This document shows positions 7,501 through 15,876 of a DNA stretch of 64,000 nucleotides, in pieces. The position numbers and the translations under genes were made by a program. The stretch lies in the NCBI GenBank assembly GCA_016709225.1, contig JADJEE010000002.1:806001-870000 (forward strand). Direction: 5' to 3'. The notes below the pieces were generated by a model, which saw only the letters and a program-made list of their open reading frames with translations, did not search any database and had not been told where the DNA came from. Every line of letters starts with the position of its first letter. The stretch's first letter is position 1. This DNA is from Deltaproteobacteria bacterium (GTDB lineage Bacteria; Myxococcota_A; Polyangia; Nannocystales; Nannocystaceae).

Positions 7501-8352
7501 TCAGGTGAGCACGGCGACCTGCGCCTCGATGTCGCCGCGCGCGCCGAGCAGCTGCTCGATCGCGGCGCCGTCGAGCCCGAGCACGCCGAGCGCGGCCCGT
7601 GGTGGCGCGGGGTCTTCGAGTCCGGCCGCAGCGGGCATGCCCGCCGCGCCCGCGAGATGATCGGCGATCGCCAGCACGGCGTGGGCGACGTCGCCCTGCG
7701 CGACCGGTCGCTCGTGGCGCTCGATGAGCTGCCAGATCGGCTCGGGCAAGCGCCAGCTCTGGCACACCTTCGCGCCCAGCTCGGCGTGGTCGAAGCCGAA
7801 CGCCGCCCGCTCCAACGCGGGCAACGCACCGCGCCCGGCGCAAGCATCGTCGAGGCACGGCTGCTCCCACTGCTCTCCGCGCATCAACATGATGACGATG
7901 CCGATGTCGTGCATGAGGGCGGCGGTGAACAACGCATCGATCGGTGGCAGGCCCAGCCGCGCGACCACGCGCTCGCTCCACAGCGCGCACGCGAGGCCGT
8001 GCCGCCACAGCGCCGGGCCATGGGCCGACTCGAACGTCGGCGCGAGCGCGAGCGCCGATGCGATGTGCTGCACCTGACGGGTGCCGAGCAGCAAGAGCGC
8101 CCGCCGGACGCTCTCGATCTGGCGGCTGCAGCCGTAGTACGCCGAGTTCGCGACTGTGAGCACCCGCAGCGTGCTCACCTGATCGCGCGCGATGACCTGC
8201 TCCAATCGCTCGCTGCTGACGACGGGGTCGTTGGCGACCTGCAGCAGCTCACCGAGCATCGACGGCAGCGGCGGCATGTCGACCGGCGACAGCATCAGCC
8301 GCCCACGGCTCGCGATCGACAGAGATGCGGCGGTTGCGACGACGACGCTCAC
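7501..8352 (-). CDS. HDOD-domain signalling protein
   Basis: A 283-aa protein from the GTG at 8352, chosen because it overlaps the upstream gene's stop as GTGA and places the domain at the N-terminus. The HDOD domain runs from about residue 20 (MLSPVDMPPLPSMLGELLQV) to about 215. It includes the NSAYYG segment (69-74) and the partial HD pair in LMHDIG (H148, D149). HDOD proteins are usually non-enzymatic partners in signalling and stress pathways in bacteria rich in two-component systems. The remaining C-terminal helices (EDPAPPRAALGVLGLDG onward) are unassigned. Translation is likely coupled to the upstream membrane protein. Confidence 0.8.
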   Translation of the reverse strand: MSVVVATAASLSIASRGRLMLSPVDMPPLPSMLGELLQVANDPVVSSERLEQVIARDQVSTLRVLTVANSAYYGCSRQIESVRRALLLLGTRQVQHIASALALAPTFESAHGPALWRHGLACALWSERVVARLGLPPIDALFTAALMHDIGIVIMLMRGEQWEQPCLDDACAGRGALPALERAAFGFDHAELGAKVCQSWRLPEPIWQLIERHERPVAQGDVAHAVLAIADHLAGAAGMPAAAGLEDPAPPRAALGVLGLDGAAIEQLLGARGDIEAQVAVLT

Positions 8353-9494
8353 GGCTCGGCCTCGGTTCGTTGGAGCACGCAGATCACCTCGCGGGTCTCG
8401 GCGGCCTTGTTCGCGGTCTCGACCGCGCCGCCGGCGAGCGACATCACGAGGGCGAACTCGCGATCGGCCGCCCGGGTGTTGGACCACGCGTGGGCACCGG
8501 CGAACAGGCGCGCACGGGCGAGGCGATGCAGCTCGTCGATGCTCGGCACGCGCCAGCCACCGATGCCCCAGAACGCGCGGGCGCGGCACGAGGTCATCGC
8601 AGCGTACCAGTCGCGCTCGCCCGCCAGCGGATACACCAGCAGATCGTCGACGCGACGGACGCGTCCGCGGGCAATCGCTTGCGAGAGCACGTCGTCGCTG
8701 GCGACGGCGACCGGCGACGACGGCGGGGCCTCGGCCGCCGCCATCACGGCATCGCTGGGCGGCGGCGCTGCGGGCAAACGCGGCGCGCTCGGACCTTGGG
8801 CCGCGAACTCGGGCTGCCGGCGCGCCGGAGTGCCATCGATGCGTGGGGGCGCCTCGGCGATCGCCGACGGCGGCGGCGATGCCAGCGGCGGCGACGTCGA
8901 CGGGCGAGGTCCGCCGCCCAGCACCACGGCCAACGCCAACGCGGCCGCGACCGGCAACACCGCCAGCGGCCAGCGACGGCGCACGGGCGACGGCACGCGG
9001 GAGTCCGCAGCGATCACCGGCGCCGGCGCGACGACCGGGAGTTCGTCGCAGCTGTCGTGACCGTCGGCGCGGAGATCCGCGATGACGGTGGCGAGCGCCT
9101 GTCCCTCGTGTTGCTCGGCGGCGACGTCACGCTGCGCGGCCCGCATCGCCTCCACGATCGTACCGACGGCGCCGCGCACCAGCCCCGGCACGATCTCGCA
9201 GGTGACCACGTGGGTCTGCGCGCCGGCACACGCGTCGCAGCGCTGGCGGACACCGGCGGGCACACGCTCCATCGCGAGGCACACCACCGCGAGCACGCGC
9301 GGCTCGGGCACGCGCGCGAGCGCTTCCTCGACCACGGCGTGGTCACCATCGACGCCGGCAATCACCTCGACGGCGGCACCTTCGACGATGAGGTCCTCGG
9401 CGAGCGGATGGATCTCGGCGGCCGCACGCCGGGTCGCGAACAGCACCACCGGCACACCGGCTTCGTACGCGATGTCGATCGGAGCGACGTTCAT
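8349..9494 (-). CDS. Membrane protein with alpha/beta N-terminal domain and DUF1566-like C-terminal domain
   Basis: A 381-aa protein from the ATG at 9494. Residues 1-125 look like a small alpha/beta domain (GVPVVLFATRR, then PRVLAVVCLAM) with a CxxC at 86-89. A Pro-rich stretch leads to one transmembrane helix at about 175-194, then a long Pro/Ala linker. The last 90 residues (DWYAAMTSC, WRVPSIDELHRLAR, AWSNT) match the DUF1566/Lcl C-terminal fold found outside the cytoplasm. The topology suggests a cytoplasmic sensor or effector domain joined to an extracytoplasmic binding domain. Its stop overlaps the start of the HDOD gene by 4 bp, so the two probably act together. Confidence 0.6.
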   Translation of the reverse strand: MNVAPIDIAYEAGVPVVLFATRRAAAEIHPLAEDLIVEGAAVEVIAGVDGDHAVVEEALARVPEPRVLAVVCLAMERVPAGVRQRCDACAGAQTHVVTCEIVPGLVRGAVGTIVEAMRAAQRDVAAEQHEGQALATVIADLRADGHDSCDELPVVAPAPVIAADSRVPSPVRRRWPLAVLPVAAALALAVVLGGGPRPSTSPPLASPPPSAIAEAPPRIDGTPARRQPEFAAQGPSAPRLPAAPPPSDAVMAAAEAPPSSPVAVASDDVLSQAIARGRVRRVDDLLVYPLAGERDWYAAMTSCRARAFWGIGGWRVPSIDELHRLARARLFAGAHAWSNTRAADREFALVMSLAGGAVETANKAAETREVICVLQRTEAEP

Positions 9495-9697
9495 CGATGA
9501 ACCAGCACCGCGGACGACATCGCTCGACCACGACGGCCGCTTGAGCGCAGCGCTGGCACTGCCCTGGGCCGCCGCCGCCACCGCGCGTCCCCAAGCGAGC
9601 GCCGCCACCACCGGGCGGGCGCGGCGGATCGCGCTCAACCCCGGTGCCCCGGAGGTCGAAGCAGAACCAGCGCCGCCCGAACGACGATCGCCCCGCC

Positions 9698-10618
9698 ATG
9701 ACCGACCTCGAACAACTCGTGAGCTGCAGCGCCGCCCGCCTGGTCGGCGCCGGCCACGTCCTCGCGCTCGACGGTCGCGCGGTGCTCTCGCTCGCCGATA
9801 CCACCGCCGTCACGGCAATCGTCACCCACGTCGGCGCCACCGGTGCCCTGCCCGACGTGATCGCTGCGCTCCTGGCCGGTCGTCCCAGCGGCGTGCTCGT
9901 GATGGGCGCCGCCGATGGCTCGCACGCGAGCGCGATGCTCGTGCGCGAGGGCATCGCGTGCGGTGTGCTCGGCCAGGGACCGCTCGCGTCCCTCGGTGCG
10001 TGGGCGCTCGAGTTCCACCGGCGAAAGCTCGTGCGGATCGGCGCCGACACGGAGCCGAGCGGCGCGACGATCGATCCCGGCCGCACGTTCCTGCAAGAGA
10101 CTCTGCTGGCCTCGCTCCACGGCTGCGATGCTCCGGGCGCGCGGCTGCTGTGGGTGGTCGGCGCCACGCACTGGCTCGCGGAGCTGCTGCCGCCGTCGTC
10201 CACCCAGGACGCGACGTTCCTGCTGCTCGAGCTGGCGCGACGCGCCGACGAGCACCCGCGCATCCTCGCCGAGCTGGGACCGCTCGACCGCGTGCCGGTG
10301 CCCCTGGTCCGCCCGGGACCGCTGCCGAGCAAGCCCGAGGCCGGTGGCAAGAAGGCCAGCGCCGACGACGACTGGGACTTCTTCGACGATCCCGATCCAG
10401 CCGCGATGAGCGAGTGGGCCGACGCCCGACACGTGTTCGATGCCTGCGACGGCATGGCCGATGTGGCGGCAGTGCAGGAGCGGACGATGTTGGGACCGTT
10501 TCGCACCACGCAGGCGCTCGTCGCCCTCGCGAAGCGGGGCCACGTGGCCCTCATGGCGCCGAGCAACGACACCGACGTGTTCGACGAGCTGCTGGCCGGG
10601 CTCGACCTCGCGGTATGA
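9698..10618 (+). CDS. DUF4388-like (PATAN-type) domain protein
   Basis: A 306-aa soluble protein starting at the ATG at 9698. The region about 50-110 (LPDVIAALLAGRPSGVLVMG, then AMLVREGIACGVLGQGPLASL) has the DUF4388 pattern, in which a beta-rich domain presents a hydrophobic 'reports on gene product' loop, as in PatA-like regulators. An acidic segment, DDDWDFFDDPD, precedes a C-terminal winged-helix-like unit, VFDACDGMADVAAVQERTMLGPF. It probably scaffolds protein contacts in a signalling pathway. It lies upstream of the roadblock cluster on the same strand but 281 bp away, so it may be a separate unit. The family call rests on pattern only. Confidence 0.6.
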   Translation: MTDLEQLVSCSAARLVGAGHVLALDGRAVLSLADTTAVTAIVTHVGATGALPDVIAALLAGRPSGVLVMGAADGSHASAMLVREGIACGVLGQGPLASLGAWALEFHRRKLVRIGADTEPSGATIDPGRTFLQETLLASLHGCDAPGARLLWVVGATHWLAELLPPSSTQDATFLLLELARRADEHPRILAELGPLDRVPVPLVRPGPLPSKPEAGGKKASADDDWDFFDDPDPAAMSEWADARHVFDACDGMADVAAVQERTMLGPFRTTQALVALAKRGHVALMAPSNDTDVFDELLAGLDLAV

Positions 10619-10899
10619 GCAGCGGCCAAACGATCGATCGGTCGTCGAAGTCGACCCGATACGGAACGCCACGCTGCGATGAGGTGAGCTCCATCCGCAC
10701 CACCCGAAGTGGTCTGCAACGGCGGCGCCGCTACTGCACGACGTTCACCGCCGGCGGAACATCGATCCATCACTCGCAGACAATTCGGACGCACATCGAT
10801 CGTGCTCCGTGCGCACACCCGCAGCGCCGGATGATCGACGTGCGTCACCGACGTATCGCCGTTGACGCGCTGATTGCTGCACCGTATGTTGGGTCAGCG
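10619..10899. other. Intergenic region upstream of the roadblock/phosphatase cluster
   Basis: A stretch of 281 bp without a convincing gene on either strand. It is the longest gap around the cluster starting at 10900 and so the most likely site of its promoter. I do not see an unambiguous -35/-10 pair. Confidence 0.4.
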
Positions 10900-11451
10900 A
10901 TGCCGTCGTCATCCGGTTTGGATCTTCGCCCCGAGGCATCGAAGATCCACACCGAGCTGGTGGGGCTCGCGCGCTGGGCCGAGAACATCGGTTCGCAGTG
11001 GAGCAGCGGCGATCACGACGATGGCGCGGCAGAACGCATGATGCGACAGTCGATGGCGGCCACGCGGGGCTGCATCGAGGCGGTGGAATCGCTCCTGCAG
11101 TGGCTCGAGACGAGCGCCGACCTGCAGCGCGGCGCCGGCGGAGCGGACGGCCTGCTCGCGCTCGCCTGGCAGTCGCGCTGGCAGCTGCGCACGGATCTGG
11201 TCGAGCTGTTGCGGGCGTGCGACGCGACCGTCGATCGATTCGCCGTCGACACGGCGACCGCGTGCTGGCAGCGGGTGCTCGACGAGTCGCGCTCGCTCGC
11301 GGCGGCCATCACCCGCAGCGCGGCCGCCCAGCACGCCCAGGCGCGCCTCGCGTGCATCGAGTACGCCGGCGGCCACACCGGCGAGGGCGGACGCATGGCT
11401 GTGGCGGACGACACCTCGGCCCCCGCGGCCCAAAGGGGGCCGCGCCGATGA
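10900..11451 (+). CDS. Helical protein of unknown function, first gene of the roadblock cluster
   Basis: A 183-aa protein starting at the ATG at 10900. It appears entirely alpha-helical, with regularly spaced hydrophobics, many Ala/Leu/Arg/Glu residues and several tryptophans (LARWAENIGSQW, LLQWLET, ALAWQSRWQLRTDLVELL). It has no signal peptide or membrane helix. The tail is Pro/Ala/Arg-rich. No family is recognised; a helical-bundle scaffold is the best structural guess. It is 9 bp from the next gene and is likely co-transcribed with the seven genes downstream. Confidence 0.65.
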   Translation: MPSSSGLDLRPEASKIHTELVGLARWAENIGSQWSSGDHDDGAAERMMRQSMAATRGCIEAVESLLQWLETSADLQRGAGGADGLLALAWQSRWQLRTDLVELLRACDATVDRFAVDTATACWQRVLDESRSLAAAITRSAAAQHAQARLACIEYAGGHTGEGGRMAVADDTSAPAAQRGPRR

Positions 11452-11460
11452 GCGCCGGAC

Positions 11461-11856
11461 ATGGTCGAACTCGATCACGCCTGCGAGGTCCTCGTCCACG
11501 AAGTCGAAGGTGCGTTCGCCTGCGGATTCGTCGACGTGGTGACGCAGCTGCCGTTGGCTGCCCACACCGGCCCGTCGGGCGCCTCGACGCTCGATCTGGA
11601 ACATGCACCCGAGCTGCTGATGGCTCGCACGCCGCTGTGCGCCGCCACGGCCACCGCTCCGACTCGACTCGAACCGCGGCGACTCCACATCGTGACCGGC
11701 TCGGGTCTGCGCCTGTATCGAACCATCGGCGCGGGTCCGCTCGCGGTGGTGTTGTTGGCGCGGGCCGGCACCGCGATCGATCGCGCGTGGGCGAGCCTGG
11801 AGTACGCGCTGCAACGACTCGAACTCGAACGACCAGCTGAGGACGTGGCAGGATGA
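11461..11856 (+). CDS. Roadblock/LC7-like protein
   Basis: A 131-aa protein starting at the ATG at 11461. It shows the roadblock order: an N-terminal helix (CEVLVHEVEG), a strand-turn-strand with ACGFVDVVTQLPLAAHTG, a central helix (APELLMAR), two strands (RRLHIVTGSGLRLYRTI and GPLAVVLLARAG) and a C-terminal helix. The GFVD-x-x-T motif is shared with the 14014 gene (GYVDMQTG) and the 11853 gene (GFVDLRDG). Roadblock proteins such as MglB dimerise and often act as GTPase-activating or scaffold proteins; no MglA-like GTPase is in this window. Its stop overlaps the next start as ATGA. Confidence 0.6.
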   Translation: MVELDHACEVLVHEVEGAFACGFVDVVTQLPLAAHTGPSGASTLDLEHAPELLMARTPLCAATATAPTRLEPRRLHIVTGSGLRLYRTIGAGPLAVVLLARAGTAIDRAWASLEYALQRLELERPAEDVAG

Positions 11857-12785
11857 GCGGCACCGCACTCGACATCCCCCTGCAGATCGACACCGCCGTC
11901 GACGCGGTCCCGCTGCGCTCGGTCGACGAGCTGGTCGACGTCATCCGCGAGGGTCTCGCGGCCGGCTATTGCGGCGAGCTCGAGGTGCACGACCGCAAGG
12001 ACGCAGCGGCGCGGGTCTGCATCGATCGGGGCCGGCTGGCCTGGGTGCACTGCTCGACCCACGGCGAACACCTCGGCGACGTGCTCCGCCGGGAGTGCGG
12101 GCTCTCGCCCGCGCACTTGCGCCTGGTGATGACGCGCTGCCGGGCGACCGGCGAGCGCTTCGGCGAGTCCCTCGCGGCACTCGGGCTGGTGAGCATGTGT
12201 GCGCTGCGGGAGGCGCTACGGGCCCACCTTGCGGCACACTCCGCCCACGTCATGGCGTTGGGCGAGGGGCTGCGCGCGAGCTTCCATCCCGTCGAGCATC
12301 GCTATGATCGGCGCCTGACGTTCGCGTTCGACGACCTGCCGTGGCGGGCCCCGGATCCCGCGTCGAGCCCGATCGTCGTAGCGACGCGGGCCAGCGAGCT
12401 GGTGCATGCGTGCGAACGTGCTCGCGAGACCCGTGAGGCCCCGTTGTGGGTCGGCTTCGTCGATCTGCGCGACGGTGGCTGCCTGGCCGAGAGTCACGCC
12501 GAAGGTCTCGACGGCAGCGCGATCCAACGGGCGGTGCTGCGCGACGCGCACGCGATCGTGAGCGCGGCGAGCCCGCGCGGTGCGGACCGCGAGATCGAAG
12601 CCGTACTGCACGGGAGCGGCGTCGCCGTGGGCCTCCGGGTGTTCTTGACCAGCAACGTCACCGCGGCCCTCATCGCGTCGGCCTCGGCGCGCGATGCCGA
12701 GGTCTCGATCGTGCTGCACTCCCTCGCCCAGGCGGCGCGTCACTGGCAAGCTGCGCAGGCCGGGGCAAGAAGCGTCGGTGCCTGA
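11853..12785 (+). CDS. DUF4388-like domain fused to a roadblock-like domain
   Basis: A 310-aa protein starting at the ATG at 11853, overlapping the previous stop by 4 bp. Residues about 20-160 resemble DUF4388: VDVIREGLAAGYCGELEVHD, then RVCIDRGRLAWVHCS, followed by a helical part, GEHLGDVLRRECGLSP. Residues about 195-300 resemble a roadblock domain: PLWVGFVDLRDGGCLAES, a helix, VAVGLRVFLTSNVTAALIAS and a last helix, SIVLHSLAQAARHW. Combining both folds in one chain fits a hub linking partners. It is soluble and lies between a free roadblock protein and the ATPase-phosphatase. The assignment comes from internal comparison with the sister genes. Confidence 0.6.
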   Translation: MSGTALDIPLQIDTAVDAVPLRSVDELVDVIREGLAAGYCGELEVHDRKDAAARVCIDRGRLAWVHCSTHGEHLGDVLRRECGLSPAHLRLVMTRCRATGERFGESLAALGLVSMCALREALRAHLAAHSAHVMALGEGLRASFHPVEHRYDRRLTFAFDDLPWRAPDPASSPIVVATRASELVHACERARETREAPLWVGFVDLRDGGCLAESHAEGLDGSAIQRAVLRDAHAIVSAASPRGADREIEAVLHGSGVAVGLRVFLTSNVTAALIASASARDAEVSIVLHSLAQAARHWQAAQAGARSVGA

Positions 12786-12841
12786 TCGGGACCCACTCGA
12801 CGGTTGCGCTCCGCCACCTCCACCGGTTACATGATTCGTCC

Positions 12842-13996
12842 ATGGCGGTGGTTGCGTTGACTCGGTTTGGCTGCGCCGTACAGGGTCGTACGGTGCTCAG
12901 CGCGATCGACCTCGAGCTCCACGCCGGCCGCGCACTGGGGCTGATCGGTCCCGCCGGATCCGGCAAGTCGCTGTTGTTGCGCCTGGTCGCCAACGCCGGC
13001 GCCGAGCTGCCCGCGGTCACGCATTGGGGCAGCCTCGAGGTCGGCGTGCCGACGGCGTTCGTGCCCCAACGCGTTCGTCCGCGCGCTGCAACCCCCGCCG
13101 ACGAAGCGACGCGCACCCATCTCGCGCGCGTGCGCGCGGCGCTCGAAGGTGATGCCCAGCTGATCTGTCTCGACGAGCCGACCGCCGGTCTCGACGGCTT
13201 CAGCCGCGCACAGCTGCTGCAGTCGATCCGTCACCTGCGCGGCGATCGGTCTGTGCTCTACGTGACCCACAATCGTCGCGATGCGCTGGCGCTGGGCGGT
13301 GACGTGGCGCTGCTCGCCGACCGCCGACTGATCGAGTCGGGTGAGGCGACGTCGTTCTTCGCAGCCCCGACCACCGAGCTCGGCCGCTGCTACGTGCGCA
13401 CCGGCAGCTGTCCGACCAGCTTCGCGCTCGCGACCGCCGAGCCCGTGCCCGAGGTCGCCGACGCCGACACGACGCCGGCATCCCCGAGCCCCAGTGGCGC
13501 GACCGCACGCGGCCATCGCGAGCTGGCGTGGATCATCCCCGGCGCGCTCGCGGGTTGCTCGCGGCCGGGCCTGGTGGGTGATCTCGACGACGACCTCGCG
13601 AGCCTGCAGGCCGCCGGAATCCAGCATCTGGTCTGCCTCGAGGAGACCGACCCCATCGAACCGCGCCTCAAGGCGCAGTACGGCATCCACGGCCACCGGC
13701 TCGCGATCGCCGACATGGACGTGCCCACGCGCGCCGAGATGATCGCGCTGTGTCGCTTCATCGACGGTGCGCTGGCGATGGCGGAGCCGGTCGCGATCCA
13801 CTGCCGCGGCGGCCTCGGCCGCACCGGCACGGCACTCGCCGCCTACCTGCAGTGGGCCCAGCAGCTCTCGCCCGCCGAGGCGCTGACGACCATCCGTCGC
13901 GTCGAACCGGGCTTCGTGCAGTCCATCGCTCAGCTCGACTTCCTGGAAGCATTTCAACCCGCGGGGCCACGCCCCCTCCACACCACCACCGCATAG
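12842..13996 (+). CDS. ABC-type ATPase fused to a dual-specificity protein phosphatase
   Basis: A 384-aa protein starting at the ATG at 12842. Residues 1-185 form an ABC-type ATPase: Walker A GPAGSGKS (36-43), Q-loop glutamine at 76, Walker B LICLDE (107-112), D-loop TAGLD (114-118) and switch histidine 143. Between Q-loop and Walker B there is no LSGGQ signature and the helical subdomain is short. After a Pro/Ser linker (200-222), residues 226-375 form a dual-specificity phosphatase with active-site loop HCRGGLGRTG (C321, R327) and probable acid D291 or D293. No permease gene is nearby, so a transporter role is unlikely. ATP binding could gate dephosphorylation of a partner in this cluster. 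Confidence 0.8.
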   Translation: MAVVALTRFGCAVQGRTVLSAIDLELHAGRALGLIGPAGSGKSLLLRLVANAGAELPAVTHWGSLEVGVPTAFVPQRVRPRAATPADEATRTHLARVRAALEGDAQLICLDEPTAGLDGFSRAQLLQSIRHLRGDRSVLYVTHNRRDALALGGDVALLADRRLIESGEATSFFAAPTTELGRCYVRTGSCPTSFALATAEPVPEVADADTTPASPSPSGATARGHRELAWIIPGALAGCSRPGLVGDLDDDLASLQAAGIQHLVCLEETDPIEPRLKAQYGIHGHRLAIADMDVPTRAEMIALCRFIDGALAMAEPVAIHCRGGLGRTGTALAAYLQWAQQLSPAEALTTIRRVEPGFVQSIAQLDFLEAFQPAGPRPLHTTTA

Positions 13997-14013
13997 CAAG
14001 GAACACCCCACCC

Positions 14014-14418
14014 ATGTCCCTCGATCGAGCCGTCATCGCAGCCCAGTCCCAAGTCCCCGAGTGCGTCGCCGTCGGCTACGTCGACATGCAGACGGGCATG
14101 CTGCTGTCCGTGAAGACCGTCGACTCCCATCCTGCCGAGGTGCTCGACCTGGTCTCGGCCGCCACCGCCGATCTCTTCCAGGGTCCGAACATCACGGCCA
14201 TCGAGAAGATGTTCAAGAAGTCCCGCGGCGTCGCGCAGGACGACCACCACTACTTCAACGAGATCGTCGTGTTCAGTGACAACCTCCTGCACGTGTTCCT
14301 GCGCGGCAAGAAGCACACCGGTCACGCGGTCGTGTTCGTGTGCCGCGGCTCGGCCAACGTCGGCATGGTGCTCTCGAAGAGCCGCATGGCGCTGCCGACC
14401 ATCGAGGCGGCAGTCTAG
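14014..14418 (+). CDS. Roadblock/LC7-like protein
   Basis: A 134-aa protein starting at the ATG at 14014; an AAGGA lies 11 bp upstream. It follows the roadblock pattern: helix SLDRAVIAAQSQVP, strands VAVGYVDMQTGMLLSVKT, a helix AEVLDLVSAATADLF, strands FNEIVVFSDNLLHVFLRG and HAVVFVCRGSANVGMVLS, and a C-terminal helix. It shares G[YF]VD with the 11461 and 11853 proteins. A basic insertion, IEKMFKKSRG, and a DDHHYF segment lie in the middle. It is soluble, has no signal peptide and would be expected to dimerise. It follows the ATPase-phosphatase gene after 17 bp. Confidence 0.7.
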   Translation: MSLDRAVIAAQSQVPECVAVGYVDMQTGMLLSVKTVDSHPAEVLDLVSAATADLFQGPNITAIEKMFKKSRGVAQDDHHYFNEIVVFSDNLLHVFLRGKKHTGHAVVFVCRGSANVGMVLSKSRMALPTIEAAV

Positions 14419-14431
14419 AACGGCGAGGCAC

Positions 14432-15520
14432 GTGGTCCGCATCCACGACGCCGACGCGCAACCGGCACCGAAGGTCTCGGGGGACGCACTCGCGTTCCTC
14501 GTAGGCCTGCGGGAGCTCGCGCAGGAGATCGCGTGGGCGCGGAACCTCGACGAGGAACGCCTCGAGGATCCCGCCTGTCGCCGGCAGTCGATGCAGCTCG
14601 CAGCCGATTGCGCGGCGCGAGCACTCGCGCTGCTGCGAACCCATGCCGACGCGGCCGCCTCGGCTGCGATCGATACCGACGAGTTGGACTGGGAGTTCGC
14701 GCCCGAGCGTGGCACGCACGTCGAGCCGGCCCATGTGCCCGACACCGCCGCGATCGCCTTCGTCGCGGGCTTCGCCCTGCGAGCGCGCCTCACCGCGCTC
14801 CAGGCCGCAGTGCCCGACGACCGCTGGCAGGTGCTGGCGGGCGCCGATGGCATCGCGCGGGAGATCGAGCGCACGCTGACCGCGATCGAGCGCGCGCTCG
14901 GCCTGTCATCGTCCGACGATCCGCGCTCGCGCGCGGTGCTCGAGGCGGTGCGCATCCGCAACGCCTACGTCGTGTTCGGCGACGCCGTCGCGGTCGGCCG
15001 GCCACCGCGCGAGGCGGAGATCCTCGCGCGACTGCGCCTGGCCGGCACCGCGATCGTGAAGCTGGTCGGCGATCCGATCTACCCCGCGCTGCGCGTGGGC
15101 GACCGACGCATCATCCGCACCTTCCACGACCGCATCCTCACCTGGCTGCGGGCCGGTGCGGGCGATACCATCGGCGGCATCCGACTCTGGCGCGACCTCG
15201 CGAACATGGTCGAGCTGATCATGGGCGTCAACAAGCGCCCCGAGCTGGCGAGCCACGACGTCAGGTTGCTGCGCGAGTGCATCGCAGCCATCGAGGCCGA
15301 CGCCAACGACGGCGGCAGCCCACGGGCGATGGATCTGCTGGGCCGCGACGCCGAGCTCGACCGCGCGCTGCGGCAGCAGGTGCGCGGCCGTCCGCTGCGC
15401 GACGCGATGGCGCGCGCGTTGGCGGCCATGGTCCGCGAGGACACCCATCCCGACCAACCGGGCGTCGAAGAATCGATCGTCGCACCCCCGGCGCGGCGCG
15501 AGCCCAGCGCCGAGGGCTAG
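14432..15520 (+). CDS. Helical protein of unknown function in the roadblock cluster
   Basis: A 362-aa protein starting at the GTG at 14432, with a GGCGAGG purine stretch just upstream. It is almost all alpha-helical: repeated amphipathic helices such as RRQSMQLAADCAARALALL, GIAREIERTLTAIERALG and NMVELIMGVNKRPELASHD. No membrane segment, signal or catalytic motif is visible. The Arg/Asp/Glu-rich surface and length suggest a protein-interaction scaffold. It starts 13 bp after the roadblock gene and stops 26 bp before the next gene. No family is recognised. Confidence 0.6.
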   Translation: MVRIHDADAQPAPKVSGDALAFLVGLRELAQEIAWARNLDEERLEDPACRRQSMQLAADCAARALALLRTHADAAASAAIDTDELDWEFAPERGTHVEPAHVPDTAAIAFVAGFALRARLTALQAAVPDDRWQVLAGADGIAREIERTLTAIERALGLSSSDDPRSRAVLEAVRIRNAYVVFGDAVAVGRPPREAEILARLRLAGTAIVKLVGDPIYPALRVGDRRIIRTFHDRILTWLRAGAGDTIGGIRLWRDLANMVELIMGVNKRPELASHDVRLLRECIAAIEADANDGGSPRAMDLLGRDAELDRALRQQVRGRPLRDAMARALAAMVREDTHPDQPGVEESIVAPPARREPSAEG

Positions 15521-15546
15521 GCGCGATGCTCAACAGGGAGCTCACC

Positions 15547-15876
15547 ATGTCGAACACGACCGACCCCACCTCGCTGTCCCCCACCGAGTATCGCTTCGAG
15601 GGTGGGCCCACGCTCGTCGATGGCGAGTCCGAGACGGTTGCATCGCTGCGCATCATCGCGGCCGCGCTCGCGCACCTGGGCCAGCTGCACGGGCTCGGAC
15701 CGCTCGACGCGGCGGTGCTGGCCTTCGATCGCGGCCCCCTGGCCCTGGTCGCGGCGCCCGACGGCCGCGTGCACGCTGCGATCGCGAGTCCCGACTCGCA
15801 GACCGTGCCGGGAAGCCTCCTGGCGACGCTGCGTCGTCGCGTCCACGACGGCCAGAACGGCGGAGGCACGCCGTGA
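15547..15876 (+). CDS. Small roadblock/LC7-like protein
   Basis: A 109-aa protein. The ATG at 15547 is preferred over 15526 because AGGGAG (15535-15540) sits six bases upstream of it. After a short unstructured N-terminus it has a helix (ASLRIIAAALAHLGQLHG), a strand pair around DAAVLAFDRGPLALVAA and DGRVHAAIASPD, and a C-terminal helix. This is a minimal roadblock layout; the match is weaker than for the 11461 and 14014 genes. Its stop overlaps the next start as GTGA, so it is probably translated in step with the coiled-coil gene. Confidence 0.5.
   Translation: MSNTTDPTSLSPTEYRFEGGPTLVDGESETVASLRIIAAALAHLGQLHGLGPLDAAVLAFDRGPLALVAAPDGRVHAAIASPDSQTVPGSLLATLRRRVHDGQNGGGTP

Noticed and set aside
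10745..10939. Small - strand open frame upstream of the roadblock cluster
   Set aside because: It overlaps the start of the 10900 gene, has low-complexity composition and no recognisable feature.
12842..13996. Transporter ATPase
   Set aside because: No permease or binding-protein gene nearby, no LSGGQ signature, and a phosphatase domain is fused.
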